From positions 1 to 48,073 of the forward strand of contig BNTV01000020.1 of the NCBI GenBank assembly GCA_025996865.1: 48,073 nt of DNA, written 5' to 3'. The first letter of the stretch is position 1; the number at the start of each line of letters is the position of its first letter. The position numbers were made by a program, and so were the translations under genes. The stretch is from Bacteroidia bacterium. GTDB lineage: Bacteria > Bacteroidota > Bacteroidia > Bacteroidales > Azobacteroidaceae. Under the pieces are notes generated by a model. That model made no database searches. It had not been told where the DNA came from and saw nothing but the letters and a program-made list of their open reading frames with translations. Positions 14,732 through 23,296 of this stretch are shown here, one piece after another.

Positions 14732-16903
14732 ATGCCCGCATCAAGACTATGCTCAACCCTCTTTTTAGTTTTCGCATTTTTTACGTTGCAGGGACAAAAC
14801 GTTTCTCCTTTTATTGTTATTGACCAATTCGGTTATTGTCCGGATGCGCAAAAAACAGCGGTTATCCGGCAACCGCAAACCGGTTTCGACAGTCCTTCGT
14901 CATTTACGCCGGGCGCTGTTTACAAAGTGATAGCGGTTGCATCAGGCCGGGCGGTTTATGAATCTGGCTTGACTTTATTCAATAACGGAAACGGAGCTAC
15001 CGATACGCCTTCCGGAGATAAAATCAGTTGGTTCGACTTTACGTCGCTTACTGTTCCGGGTGAATATTATATTCTGGATGAGGCCAATCAACTCCGTTCT
15101 TATCCTTTTGTTATTCGGGAAGATGTGTATAATGAGGTATTGAAACAGGCGGTACGGATGTTTTTTTATCAACGGGCCGGTTGTGAAAAAGAAGCGCGTT
15201 TTGCCGGAGAAGCCTGGGCGGATAAAGCCAGCCATGTAGGTACGGGACAGGATAAAAATTGCCGGCTCTACAACCGGAAAAACGATGCGGCTACCGAACG
15301 GGATTTGCACGGCGGCTGGTTTGATGCGGGCGATTATAATAAATACACGGTTTGGGCTTGCAATTATATTGAGGCAATGATGCATTGCTATCTGGAGAAT
15401 CCGGATGTATGGACGGATGATTACAATATTCCGGAATCGGGCAATGCTATTCCAGACTTATTGGATGAAGCCAAATGGGGTATGGATTGGCTGCTCCGGA
15501 TGCAGGAATCCAATGGTTCCGTATTGAGTATCGTGGGTTTAGCTGCCGGTTCTCCGCCTTCGGCAGCTACCGGAGCCAGTTATTACGGACCGGCTACTAC
15601 CTTAGCCTCCTGGTCGGCGGCAAAAGCCTTTGCCTTAGGCAGTAAAGTTTATAAACAAATAGGAATGAACGATTATGCCGAACAGCTTCAAACGGCGGCG
15701 CTGAAAGCGTGGAATTGGGCGGAAGCGAATCCCAATGTATTGTTTCATAATAATATTTCCGCCAACGGTTCGCAAGGTTTGGGGGCAGGCAATCAGGAAG
15801 TGGATGAAAGTTACCGCCGATTGACTGTTCGCTTGACTGCGGCATTATATCTCTATGAATTAACCGGTGAAAAATCGTATTTGTCTATTTTTGAGGGAAA
15901 TATCAGACAGTTGCCTTTATTTATATGGACGAATTATGTCAGCCAATATTGGGCAGACGACCAGATGATGTTCCTCTATTATCTGACGATGGATGGCGGG
16001 ACAAAATCCATAAAAACATTGATTATCAATGCTTTGAAAACCGGATTCAATGAACCGGTAGATTTTGCCGGTAGAATCGGCCAAGACGGCTACCGCTCGT
16101 TTATCGAAGACTACAATTGGGGTTCCAACAAATATAAATCGGATTATGGCGTTACTTTTTATTTGTTGGCGAAAAAATCCCTTGAACCGGATAAAAACGA
16201 TTTGTACCGTTCGACGGCAGAAGATTATCTGCATTACATTCATGGAGTCAATCCCATGGGATTGGTTTACTTGACAAACATGAACCGTTATGGCGCTTCC
16301 CGAAGTTTGACGGAACTTTATCATACTTGGTTTGACCATAACAGCGCGAAATGGAACAAAGTAACGGAAACAACTCCCGGCCCGGCGCCGGGTTATCTGG
16401 CCGGAGGGGCCAATGCCTATTACAAATGGGATGGTTGTTGTCCGAGCGGTTGCGGTTCGTCGGCCAATAATGCGATGTGCCGTTCCGAAGAAGTTCCGGT
16501 TAACCAGCCGGCCGCTAAGATGTATAAGGATTTTAATACCAATTGGCCGCTGAATTCTTGGGAAATCACGGAACCTATGGGCGCTTACCAAATCGCTTAC
16601 ATTCGGTTGCTTTCTAAATTCGTTAAAGCGAAAAATTCGGCAAATAGTATTTTTCCGCCGGCATTTTCCGGGAAAAATGTGAACATTTTTCCGAATCCGC
16701 TCAAAGGAGAAGTGAATATCCGGGCTGTCGCAAATATCCATTCTGTTGACGTGTATGATATTTCCGGAAAATTGTTTGAGCATTATCTGTTATCCGGGCA
16801 AAACAATGTGCATCGAATTTCTACCAGCCATTGGGATAGAGGGATTTATATCATGAAAATTCAATTGGCAAACGGCGCGGTAGTAGAAAAAATATTTAAA
16901 TGA
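14732..16903 (+). CDS. GH9 cellulase exported by the type IX secretion system
   Basis: A 723-residue modular protein. A signal peptide ends at about TLQGQN (residue 22). Residues about 25-115 form the immunoglobulin-like domain common before GH9 modules (IDQFGYCPDAQKTAVI). The GH9 catalytic barrel spans about 125-635. GGWFDAGDYNKY carries the paired catalytic aspartates (Asp198, Asp201), LYHTWFDHNS lies near the substrate cleft, and SWEITEPMGAYQIAY contains the candidate general acid (Glu611 or Glu614). Residues about 648-723 are a T9SS sorting domain, with VNIFPNPLKGEVNI, VDVYDISGKL and GIYIMKIQLANGAVVEKIFK. The enzyme should be secreted or surface-anchored and cut beta-1,4-glucan chains. 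It stands alone between convergent genes. Confidence 0.93.
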   Translation: MPASRLCSTLFLVFAFFTLQGQNVSPFIVIDQFGYCPDAQKTAVIRQPQTGFDSPSSFTPGAVYKVIAVASGRAVYESGLTLFNNGNGATDTPSGDKISWFDFTSLTVPGEYYILDEANQLRSYPFVIREDVYNEVLKQAVRMFFYQRAGCEKEARFAGEAWADKASHVGTGQDKNCRLYNRKNDAATERDLHGGWFDAGDYNKYTVWACNYIEAMMHCYLENPDVWTDDYNIPESGNAIPDLLDEAKWGMDWLLRMQESNGSVLSIVGLAAGSPPSAATGASYYGPATTLASWSAAKAFALGSKVYKQIGMNDYAEQLQTAALKAWNWAEANPNVLFHNNISANGSQGLGAGNQEVDESYRRLTVRLTAALYLYELTGEKSYLSIFEGNIRQLPLFIWTNYVSQYWADDQMMFLYYLTMDGGTKSIKTLIINALKTGFNEPVDFAGRIGQDGYRSFIEDYNWGSNKYKSDYGVTFYLLAKKSLEPDKNDLYRSTAEDYLHYIHGVNPMGLVYLTNMNRYGASRSLTELYHTWFDHNSAKWNKVTETTPGPAPGYLAGGANAYYKWDGCCPSGCGSSANNAMCRSEEVPVNQPAAKMYKDFNTNWPLNSWEITEPMGAYQIAYIRLLSKFVKAKNSANSIFPPAFSGKNVNIFPNPLKGEVNIRAVANIHSVDVYDISGKLFEHYLLSGQNNVHRISTSHWDRGIYIMKIQLANGAVVEKIFK

Positions 16904-16909
16904 GGCGTT

Positions 16910-17311
16910 TTATAAATAATCTTTCATTTTTTCGTCAAAATAATCACCTCGCGACAATTTCCCATTTACCAAAATAGCGACTTCTATGTGGGCGTTGCAA
17001 CAAACGGCGTTGTCGGTTTTACGGCGAATGGTTTGGTGGAAAATCAGTTTTGCCCCTTTTTTCTCTACCATTAAAGAAGATAGAAACAAATCGCTGCCTT
17101 TCAGAGAAGTTTTGTAATGAAGGTCTGCTCGAGCCACAACCGGATCGATTCCCGCTTCATGACATTCATAGAACGAAACCCCCAGACTTTCCATGAATTC
17201 GTGACGGGTAACTTCCGTGTAATGTAAATAATTGGCATTGTTTACAATTCCTTGCGTGTCGCATTCGTAATCACGCACTTTCATTTCTATTTCAAAAACT
17301 TTTTTTGCCAT
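16910..17311 (-). CDS. Acyl-CoA thioesterase, hotdog fold (4HBT/YbgC-like)
   Basis: A 133-residue single-hotdog protein. The active-site segment is CDTQGIVNNANYLHYTEVTRHEF (around residues 18-40), where the Asp and the NNANY helix are diagnostic of the YbgC/FadM branch. It hydrolyses acyl-CoA thioesters; chain length is not predictable. Its start lies inside the end of the upstream U32 gene (20-base overlap), so translation is probably coupled. This pairing is the only clue to a physiological role. Confidence 0.88.
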   Translation of the reverse strand: MAKKVFEIEMKVRDYECDTQGIVNNANYLHYTEVTRHEFMESLGVSFYECHEAGIDPVVARADLHYKTSLKGSDLFLSSLMVEKKGAKLIFHQTIRRKTDNAVCCNAHIEVAILVNGKLSRGDYFDEKMKDYL

Positions 17312-18554
17312 CGTTTTCTGTAATCATTTTATATAATTTATCAGAAGGCCGGACTTTTTCCGGCGTTTTCATCGAAAAACGTTCGCCTTTTTTTGCCGTT
17401 TCGGTTGGTTTTAAGTCCACACGGATATCTTCGGCTGCAAAAGTTTGCGCGCCGGTGGTCGGTCCGGTTATCAATACCTTGTCGCCGATAGACAGTGATT
17501 GTGTTTCAATTAAAAACTCGGCAACGCCTAATTTTGAAAAATATTTGAGGACTTTTCCGACATACAATTTTCTCTCGGTCGCTTTATTGCCGTACCGGTC
17601 GTTCCATTCGCCGAGCCGTTGTCCCAAATAATAGCCATCCCAAAATCCGCGATTGAAAACCTTTACCAAACGGGAATCCCAAGCGGCAATCTTTTCTTCG
17701 GAATATGAACCGTCGCAATAAGCGCGGACGGCTTCTTTGTAACATTCGGTCACCGTTTTCACATATTCCGGTCCTCTGGCGCGTCCTTCAATTTTCAAAA
17801 CCTGAACGCCTGCATCCAGAATCTTATTGAGGAAATGAATGGTTTTCAAGTCCTTCGGAGACATAATGTATTGGTTTTCAATTGCCAGTTCAATGTCTGA
17901 CTCTTGATCTTTTACCAAATAGCTCCGGCGGCAAATCTGGTTACATTCCCCGCGATTGGCCGAGGCATTCATTTCATGCAGACTCAAGTAACATTTCCCG
18001 GAAACGGCCATGCACAACGCGCCGTGACAGAACATTTCAATACGAATCAATTTTCCCGAAGGCCCTTTGACGTTTTGAGCGACAATCTGCTCATGAATCA
18101 CTTTGACTTGTTCGAGATTCAATTCCCGCGCCAAAACCACAACATCGGCAAATTGCGCATAAAACTTCAAAGCTTCTATGTTGGTGATATTCAGTTGAGT
18201 AGAGAGATGAACTTCCACGCCGATACTTCGCGCATAAGTCATTGCAGCGACATCGGCGGCAATAATTGCGGAAACTCCGGCTGTTTTGGCAGCGTTGATA
18301 ATCTCGCGCATTTGTTCCGTATCATTGTCGTAAACGATGGTATTTACCGTCAAATAGGATTGGATATGATGCTTGGCGGCAGTTTTTGCAATCCGGTGCA
18401 AATCGGCAATCGTAAAATTGTTGGCCGAATGAGAACGCATATTAAGTCCTGCAATGCCGAAATAGACGGAATCGGCGCCGGCCCGGATAGCGGCTGCCAG
18501 TGATTCGTAAGAACCTACCGGCGCCATGATTTCATATTGGTGAATATCTTTCAA
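17292..18554 (-). CDS. U32-family protein (TrhP/YegQ-like)
   Basis: A 420-residue member of the peptidase U32 family with a TIM-barrel start (EIMAPVGSYESLAAAIRAGAD) and the signature block IEMFCHGALCMAVSGKCYLS containing the conserved cysteines. Further cysteines (GECNQICRR) complete the set that binds an Fe-S cluster in related proteins. The C-terminal part (about 330-410) is a small beta-barrel. Closest characterised relatives, TrhP and RlhA, are needed for hydroxylation of tRNA U34 or 23S rRNA C2501, so an RNA-modification role is more likely than proteolysis. It overlaps the thioesterase gene downstream. Confidence 0.86.
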   Translation of the reverse strand: MKDIHQYEIMAPVGSYESLAAAIRAGADSVYFGIAGLNMRSHSANNFTIADLHRIAKTAAKHHIQSYLTVNTIVYDNDTEQMREIINAAKTAGVSAIIAADVAAMTYARSIGVEVHLSTQLNITNIEALKFYAQFADVVVLARELNLEQVKVIHEQIVAQNVKGPSGKLIRIEMFCHGALCMAVSGKCYLSLHEMNASANRGECNQICRRSYLVKDQESDIELAIENQYIMSPKDLKTIHFLNKILDAGVQVLKIEGRARGPEYVKTVTECYKEAVRAYCDGSYSEEKIAAWDSRLVKVFNRGFWDGYYLGQRLGEWNDRYGNKATERKLYVGKVLKYFSKLGVAEFLIETQSLSIGDKVLITGPTTGAQTFAAEDIRVDLKPTETAKKGERFSMKTPEKVRPSDKLYKMITENDGKKSF

Positions 18555-18619
18555 GAAAATAATTATTTAGAGATCAGGAAACCGTCAAATGATTACTGAT
18601 TATTTTATTTACAAATATA

Positions 18620-18736
18620 TTATTCAGCAATATAATTGTAGCAAAATTCACGTGTCAATGTAAATTTTGCCCAATTCAGCAACCCATCTAAAATGTCGTC
18701 CAAGTCGGCTTCAGCTTGTGCACTATAATATACCAT
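18620..18736 (-). pseudogene. Truncated RelE/ParE-type toxin gene
   Basis: On the minus strand a 38-codon frame starts at 18736, 14 bases before the antitoxin gene ends, the usual overlap in toxin-antitoxin operons. It reads MVYYSAQAEADLDDILDGLL then NWAKFTLTREFCYNYIAE and hits a stop. This matches the N-terminal helix pair of Bacteroidota RelE/ParE-family toxins, which are about 100 residues long. The later strands with catalytic or gyrase-binding residues are absent, and none is seen in other frames downstream, so the toxin is dead. Confidence 0.65.
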
Positions 18737-18926
18737 TTTTATCGCAGAATATATTAACTTTGGTAATAGCACGTTTTCTGAATTCTTCCCCTGTCATATA
18801 TCCTTCAGGGACAATATTTTTCATTGAAGAACTGTCAAATTGAATACCTTTCTTATAACGGCGCAATTCTTTCAGCATCTTTCTTCCATTAATTGTTGCA
18901 TCATCTAAATAAACCGTGTGTACCAT
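18723..18926 (-). CDS. Antitoxin-like small protein
   Basis: A 67-residue protein starting MVHTVYLDDATINGRKMLKE and ending VNIFCDKNGIL. The layout, a short strand followed by basic helices and VPEGYMTGEEFRKRA, resembles small antitoxins encoded before RelE/ParE toxins in Bacteroidota. The start at 18926 is chosen because a longer frame to 18992 would lie over the predicted promoter. The next frame on the strand is the truncated toxin, overlapping by 14 bases. It may persist as an orphan antitoxin protecting against related toxins; that is inference. Confidence 0.65.
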   Translation of the reverse strand: MVHTVYLDDATINGRKMLKELRRYKKGIQFDSSSMKNIVPEGYMTGEEFRKRAITKVNIFCDKNGIL

Positions 18927-18961
18927 GATTTTTTGTTTTATTTTACAGATTAATATCACAA

Positions 18962-18993
18962 CAAAAGTACATGAAAACCTTGCAATTTCCAAA
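18962..18993 (-). promoter_or_regulatory. Predicted promoter of the antitoxin/toxin pair
   Basis: On the minus strand TTTG (18993-18990) and TACTTTTG (18969-18962) are separated by 20 bases, an ideal Bacteroidota spacing. It lies 35 bases before the antitoxin start. Confidence 0.55.
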
Positions 18994-19033
18994 TTTCCTT
19001 TAGTATTTCAAATTTAGGAGTCGTATTTATTGT

Positions 19034-19041
19034 TATCTTTG
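19034..19041 (+). promoter_or_regulatory. Predicted -7 element for dus
   Basis: TATCTTTG, a perfect TAnnTTTG match, ends 28 bases before the dus start. Only a TTTA lies at the -33 distance. Confidence 0.45.
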
Positions 19042-19069
19042 CATTCATTTTTGAAAATACAAAAGAACC

Positions 19070-20041
19070 ATGCAAATAGGCAATATACAATTTGCTCAAT
19101 ATCCGGTATTTCTGGCGCCGATGGAAGACGTCACCGATATTTCTTTCCGGCTTTTGTGTAAAGATTTCGGAGCAGATATGGTTTACACGGAATTTATTTC
19201 GAGCGATGCTTTGATTCGCCACGTCAATAAGACCAAAGCCAAATTGGAAGTTTCGGCGGAAGAACGGCCGGTTGCCATGCAGATTTACGGACGGGAAATC
19301 GAGCCGATGGTCGAGGCTGCCCGGATTTGTGAATCGGCCGAACCGGATATTTTGGATTTGAATTTCGGCTGTCCGGTGAAAAAAGTTGCGGGAAAAGGCG
19401 CCGGCGCCGGCATGTTGCGCAATCCCGAACAGATGTTGGCCATCACTCGCGAAGTGGTCAAAGCTGTTCATATTCCCGTTACGGTAAAAACCCGTCTCGG
19501 GTGGGATAATGATTCGAAAATTATTGTCGATTTGGCCGAAAAATTGCAGGATTGCGGGATTGCCGCGCTCACCATCCACGGCCGCACCCGTGCGCAGATG
19601 TACACCGGCGAGGCGGATTGGACACTTATCGGCGCTGTGAAAAACAATCCGCGGATGCACATTCCCATTATTGGCAACGGAGATATCACTTCGCCGGAAA
19701 AATGCAAGGAAGTTTTTGACAACTACGGGGTTGATGCGGTGATGGTTGGGCGTGCGAGCATTGGTTGTCCTTGGATTTTCAAGGAAATAAAAGATTATTT
19801 GAAGACAGGAAAAATACCGGAGAAAGAGTCTTTTGAAACGTATTTGAATATTTTGAAGAAACAAGTTTTACAAAGTGTCGAACGGCTCGATGAGCGGCGG
19901 GGAATTTTGCACAGCCGGAGGCATATCGCCGTAAGCCCGCTGTTCAAAGGAATTCCTGATTTTAAACCTACCAAAGTCGCGATGCTGCGGGCGGAAACGG
20001 TGGAGGAGTTGTTTAAAATAATGAATAGTATTTCTTTCTAA
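19070..20041 (+). CDS. dusB: tRNA-dihydrouridine synthase
   Basis: A 323-residue flavoenzyme that reduces uridine to dihydrouridine in the tRNA D-loop using FMN and NADPH. The TIM barrel begins PVFLAPMEDVTDISFRLLC, followed by PVAMQIYGRE, the active-site segment DLNFGCPVKKVAGKGAGAGM with the catalytic cysteine, TVKTRLGW, TIHGRTRAQMYTG and IIGNGDI/VMVGRASIG for FMN phosphate. The C-terminal helical domain binds tRNA. The start at 19070 follows the -7 box directly. DusB is the best subfamily guess from length and the single Dus usually found in this phylum. Confidence 0.92.
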   Translation: MQIGNIQFAQYPVFLAPMEDVTDISFRLLCKDFGADMVYTEFISSDALIRHVNKTKAKLEVSAEERPVAMQIYGREIEPMVEAARICESAEPDILDLNFGCPVKKVAGKGAGAGMLRNPEQMLAITREVVKAVHIPVTVKTRLGWDNDSKIIVDLAEKLQDCGIAALTIHGRTRAQMYTGEADWTLIGAVKNNPRMHIPIIGNGDITSPEKCKEVFDNYGVDAVMVGRASIGCPWIFKEIKDYLKTGKIPEKESFETYLNILKKQVLQSVERLDERRGILHSRRHIAVSPLFKGIPDFKPTKVAMLRAETVEELFKIMNSISF

Positions 20042-20079
20042 AAAACTTCTCTTTCCTCTTTAATAATATCCAAGATTTC

Positions 20080-20112
20080 TTGTGTGGTAATAAGGGAATA
20101 ATTGTACCTTTG
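20080..20112 (+). promoter_or_regulatory. Predicted promoter for the DUF2156-GNAT pair
   Basis: TTG (20080-20082) and TACCTTTG (20105-20112) are separated by 22 bases, 31 bases before the DUF2156 start. Confidence 0.5.
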
Positions 20113-20143
20113 TAAACTAAAAATAACGACATAATAATAAAAC

Positions 20144-21043
20144 ATGCTTGATTTCAAACCTGTGACAATTAACGATAAAGAGGCGATACAAAATTTTTTT
20201 GATAAAACAGACTTTAGAAATTGTGATTTTTCCTTTTCTAACATCTTCTGCTGGCAAAATTCCTACAATACGACTTTCACCATTGAGGACGATTTCCTGT
20301 TTTTGCACTTTAAAACGCAGGGTCATCCCGGTTATCTTTTCCCGGTTGGCGAAGGCGACTTGAAAAAAGCCATCGAACGATTGGATTTAGACGCTCAGGA
20401 ACGGGAAATTCCGCTGCGGATATTTGCCGTAACTCAAGAAATGTTCGATTTAATCGAAAAAAACATGCCCGGAGAATTTATTTACAAAAAAGACCGAAGT
20501 TGGTATGAATATATTTATTCATCCGAAGATTTAATCTCACTTGTAGGAAAAAAATACCAACCGAAACGCAACCATATCAACAAATTCAAACGAACTTACT
20601 CCTGGGAGTATCTTCCGATAACCGGAGAAATTATTCCCGACTGCCTGAAACTATACAGGCGTTGGTGCGCCGAAAACGGCGGTTGCAATAGCGAATCATC
20701 TCTGGTACAAGAATGTATTGCTACTCACAGAGCTTTCGACCATTTTGAACAATTGGGATTAATCGGCGGCGCTCTGCGGGTCAATGGAGAAATACTGGCC
20801 TATTCTTATGGTCAACCATTGGGAAAAGACACTTTCGGAATTCATGCCGAAAAAAGTCTGTATGAAATAGACGGCGGATTTACCATGATCAATCAGCAAT
20901 TTGCCGAACACAATTGCGCTGATTATCCGTATATCAACCGGGAAGAAGATTTGGGATTGGAATCGCTTCGCAAAGCGAAATTGTCTTATCACCCGGCCAT
21001 ACTTCTCGAAAAAGGCTCTGTCCGCAAAAAAAACGAACTATGA
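20144..21043 (+). CDS. DUF2156 (LPG_synthase_C-like) protein
   Basis: A 299-residue soluble protein matching DUF2156, the tandem-GNAT fold that forms the C-terminal half of phosphatidylglycerol lysyltransferases. Signatures are the N-terminal CDFSFSNIFCWQ, DRSWYEYIYSSEDL, KYQPKRNHINKFKR and the C-terminal INREEDLGLESLRKAKLSYHP. No membrane domain is attached, so it is probably a cytosolic aminoacyl- or acyltransferase of unknown substrate. Its last codon overlaps the GNAT gene (ATGA), implying translational coupling and related function. Confidence 0.8.
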   Translation: MLDFKPVTINDKEAIQNFFDKTDFRNCDFSFSNIFCWQNSYNTTFTIEDDFLFLHFKTQGHPGYLFPVGEGDLKKAIERLDLDAQEREIPLRIFAVTQEMFDLIEKNMPGEFIYKKDRSWYEYIYSSEDLISLVGKKYQPKRNHINKFKRTYSWEYLPITGEIIPDCLKLYRRWCAENGGCNSESSLVQECIATHRAFDHFEQLGLIGGALRVNGEILAYSYGQPLGKDTFGIHAEKSLYEIDGGFTMINQQFAEHNCADYPYINREEDLGLESLRKAKLSYHPAILLEKGSVRKKNEL

Positions 21044-21876
21044 TTTCATTGGGAAAAGATAAATACAAACCGGCTCTGAAAGAGATGTGGAAACTTTGTT
21101 TTCCTAAAGATGCGAATAATTTCATCGAATTTTACTTCAACGAAGTGTATAAAAACGATGAAACACTCGTCTATCTGGAAAACGAAAAACCCGCAGCTGC
21201 CTTGCAGATGATTCCCTATCCTTTGAAAAGCGGTGCGGAAGTCTTCCATGCCGGCTATATCTCCGGAGCGATGACTCATCCGGATTTCCAACGGAGACGT
21301 TTTATGAGAGAGCTATTACTCTTTGCTTTCGATCTTATGCGGGAACGAGGTTTTGACTATACTTTTTTGATTCCGCAGGAAAAGTGGCTGTTCGATTTTT
21401 ACGGGAAATTCGGGTATAAAGTTACCGAAGCAGTTCGTATGGAGAATGAATATCATCGTGAGGACAAAAATCCGGACAATCCGATTGATTATCATTCTAT
21501 TTCGGATGCAACCGCTCTGTATCAAATATACCATCGTTTCCTGTCGAAAATCCCTCACGCCGTACTAAAAACCGAAGAACAATTCAAACAAATCCTTCGA
21601 GATTTTTTCGATGAAAACGGTGTTTTATTTGCCGATGAGCAGGGAATCGCCTTTACCATAAAAGAAGAAAATTGCATCGTGATTAAAGAATTTTTTTTTC
21701 AAGAGCAAAAAGTCAGAAACTTGTTTTTGAAAATCATCTGCGATTATTACTCTCAAAAAGAAATTTTGGTTTTGAACAGTTTCGATGACCTGGTTGGAAA
21801 ACGGGGAATGATTAAGCGGTTGAATGATGATAAGCCGGAGATTCCGGCGCTTTACATCAATATGATGCTGGATTAA
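21040..21876 (+). CDS. GNAT-family N-acetyltransferase
   Basis: A 278-residue protein with an N-terminal GNAT domain. The region SGAMTHPDFQRRRFMRELLLFAF (about 74-95) corresponds to motif A, the acetyl-CoA pyrophosphate loop; here it reads QRRRFM where most members have Q/RxxGxG/A. FDYTFLIPQEKWLFDFYGKFGYK corresponds to motif B. The C-terminal 130 residues look like a second, degenerate GNAT-like or SCP2-like half. The start overlaps the DUF2156 stop by 4 bases. Substrate unknown. Confidence 0.82.
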   Translation: MISLGKDKYKPALKEMWKLCFPKDANNFIEFYFNEVYKNDETLVYLENEKPAAALQMIPYPLKSGAEVFHAGYISGAMTHPDFQRRRFMRELLLFAFDLMRERGFDYTFLIPQEKWLFDFYGKFGYKVTEAVRMENEYHREDKNPDNPIDYHSISDATALYQIYHRFLSKIPHAVLKTEEQFKQILRDFFDENGVLFADEQGIAFTIKEENCIVIKEFFFQEQKVRNLFLKIICDYYSQKEILVLNSFDDLVGKRGMIKRLNDDKPEIPALYINMMLD

Positions 21877-21894
21877 CTGCGATTTAATTTTTAA

Positions 21895-21926
21895 TTTGAA
21901 AATCTCCGTCTTTTGTTGTATTTTTG
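21895..21926 (+). promoter_or_regulatory. Predicted promoter for ffh-folD
   Basis: TTTG (21895-21898) and TATTTTTG (21919-21926) with exactly 20 bases between them. The predicted start of transcription lies before the ffh start at 21958, which argues against translation from the earlier ATG at 21913. Confidence 0.65.
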
Positions 21927-21957
21927 TACCCTTATTTTACATTCAATTTCAAAAATT

Positions 21958-23286
21958 ATGTTTGAAAATCTAAGCGACAGGCTTGACAGGTCATTTAAGT
22001 TATTAAAAGGTGAAGGCAAAATCACCGAAATCAATGTGGCGGAAACCCTGAAAGATATCCGTAAAGCATTGTTAGACGCAGACGTTAACTACAAAGTAGC
22101 TAAAACATTTACTGATTCCATCAAGGAAAAAGCGCTGGGTCAAAACGTGTTGACAGCAGTCAAACCAAGTCAGTTGATGGTGAAAATCGTCCACGACGAA
22201 TTGACGGCTCTGATGGGTGGTGAAACGGCCGATATCAATCTGAAAAATAATCCCTCCATTATTCTAATGTCCGGTTTGCAAGGCTCCGGTAAAACAACTT
22301 TTTCCGGCAAGTTGGCAAAAATGTTAAAGGACAAAAAAGGCAAACATCCTTTGCTGGTTGCAGACGATATTTACCGTCCGGCGGCAATCGAACAATTGAA
22401 AGTCCTCGGCGAACAAATCGGCGTGCCGGTTTATTCCGAACCGGAGAACAAAAATCCCGTTCAAATCGCCCAAAACGCCATCAAACAAGCCAAACAATCA
22501 GGTAATGACGTAGTGATTATTGACACTGCCGGCCGTTTGGCAATTGACGAGCAAATGATGAACGAAATTGCGGCCATCAAAGCAGCTGTAAAACCGGATG
22601 AAGTTTTGTTTGTCGTAGATGCCATGACCGGTCAGGATGCCGTCAATACAGCCAAAGAGTTCAATGATCGTTTGGATTTTCAGGGAGTTGTGCTTACCAA
22701 ATTAGACGGGGATACCCGTGGTGGAGCTGCACTTTCCATCCGTACTGTTGTTAATAAACCGATCAAGTTTGTAGGTACCGGCGAAAAAATGGAAGCCATT
22801 GATCCTTTCCATCCCACTCGTATGGCGGACAGGATTCTCGGTATGGGCGACATCGTTTCGCTGGTAGAAAAAGCGCAGGAACAATACGACGAAGAAGAAG
22901 CCCGTCGCCTGCAAAAGAAAATCGCAAAAAATCAATTCGATTTCAACGACTTTCTTTCGCAAATCCACCAAATCAAAAAGATGGGGAACCTGAAAGATTT
23001 GGCGTCGATGATTCCGGGCGTAGGAAAAGCCATTAAAGATTTGGATATCGACGACGACGCTTTCAAAAGCATCGAAGCTATCATTTATTCGATGACGCCT
23101 GCCGAACGAACCAATCCGGGAATCCTGAACGGTTCGCGCCGGGCGCGTGTCGCAAAAGGTAGCGGCACAGCGGTTTCGGAAGTCAATAAGTTACTCAAGC
23201 AATTTGAAGAAACCCGGAAAATGATGAAAATGATGACAACGGCTAAGCTTCCGGGAAAAAGTGCATTTGCGAAGAAAAAGAGATAA
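21958..23286 (+). CDS. ffh: Signal recognition particle protein Ffh
   Basis: A 442-residue SRP54 GTPase that binds signal peptides on ribosomes together with 4.5S RNA and delivers them to FtsY. It has the N-domain ([18 protein letters not shown]) and the G-domain with P-loop [28 protein letters not shown] and the specificity motif TKLDG, then the [14 protein letters not shown] closing loop. The M-domain follows ([38 protein letters not shown]) with a methionine-rich KMMKMMTT before the basic tail. The start at 21958 begins the N-domain exactly and lies after the promoter. folD follows after 10 bases. Confidence 0.96.
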   Translation: MFENLSDRLDRSFKLLKGEGKITEINVAETLKDIRKALLDADVNYKVAKTFTDSIKEKALGQNVLTAVKPSQLMVKIVHDELTALMGGETADINLKNNPSIILMSGLQGSGKTTFSGKLAKMLKDKKGKHPLLVADDIYRPAAIEQLKVLGEQIGVPVYSEPENKNPVQIAQNAIKQAKQSGNDVVIIDTAGRLAIDEQMMNEIAAIKAAVKPDEVLFVVDAMTGQDAVNTAKEFNDRLDFQGVVLTKLDGDTRGGAALSIRTVVNKPIKFVGTGEKMEAIDPFHPTRMADRILGMGDIVSLVEKAQEQYDEEEARRLQKKIAKNQFDFNDFLSQIHQIKKMGNLKDLASMIPGVGKAIKDLDIDDDAFKSIEAIIYSMTPAERTNPGILNGSRRARVAKGSGTAVSEVNKLLKQFEETRKMMKMMTTAKLPGKSAFAKKKR

Positions 23287-23296
23287 AAATAAATTT

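Noticed and set aside
15917..16783. Antisense frame (288 codons) opposite the GH9 gene
   Set aside because: Shadow of the catalytic and sorting domains; no start context or homology-like sequence.
18956..19864. Long antisense frame (302 codons) opposite dus
   Set aside because: It mirrors a clear tRNA-dihydrouridine synthase gene and has no recognisable motifs; the Phe/Arg-rich composition is typical of shadow frames.
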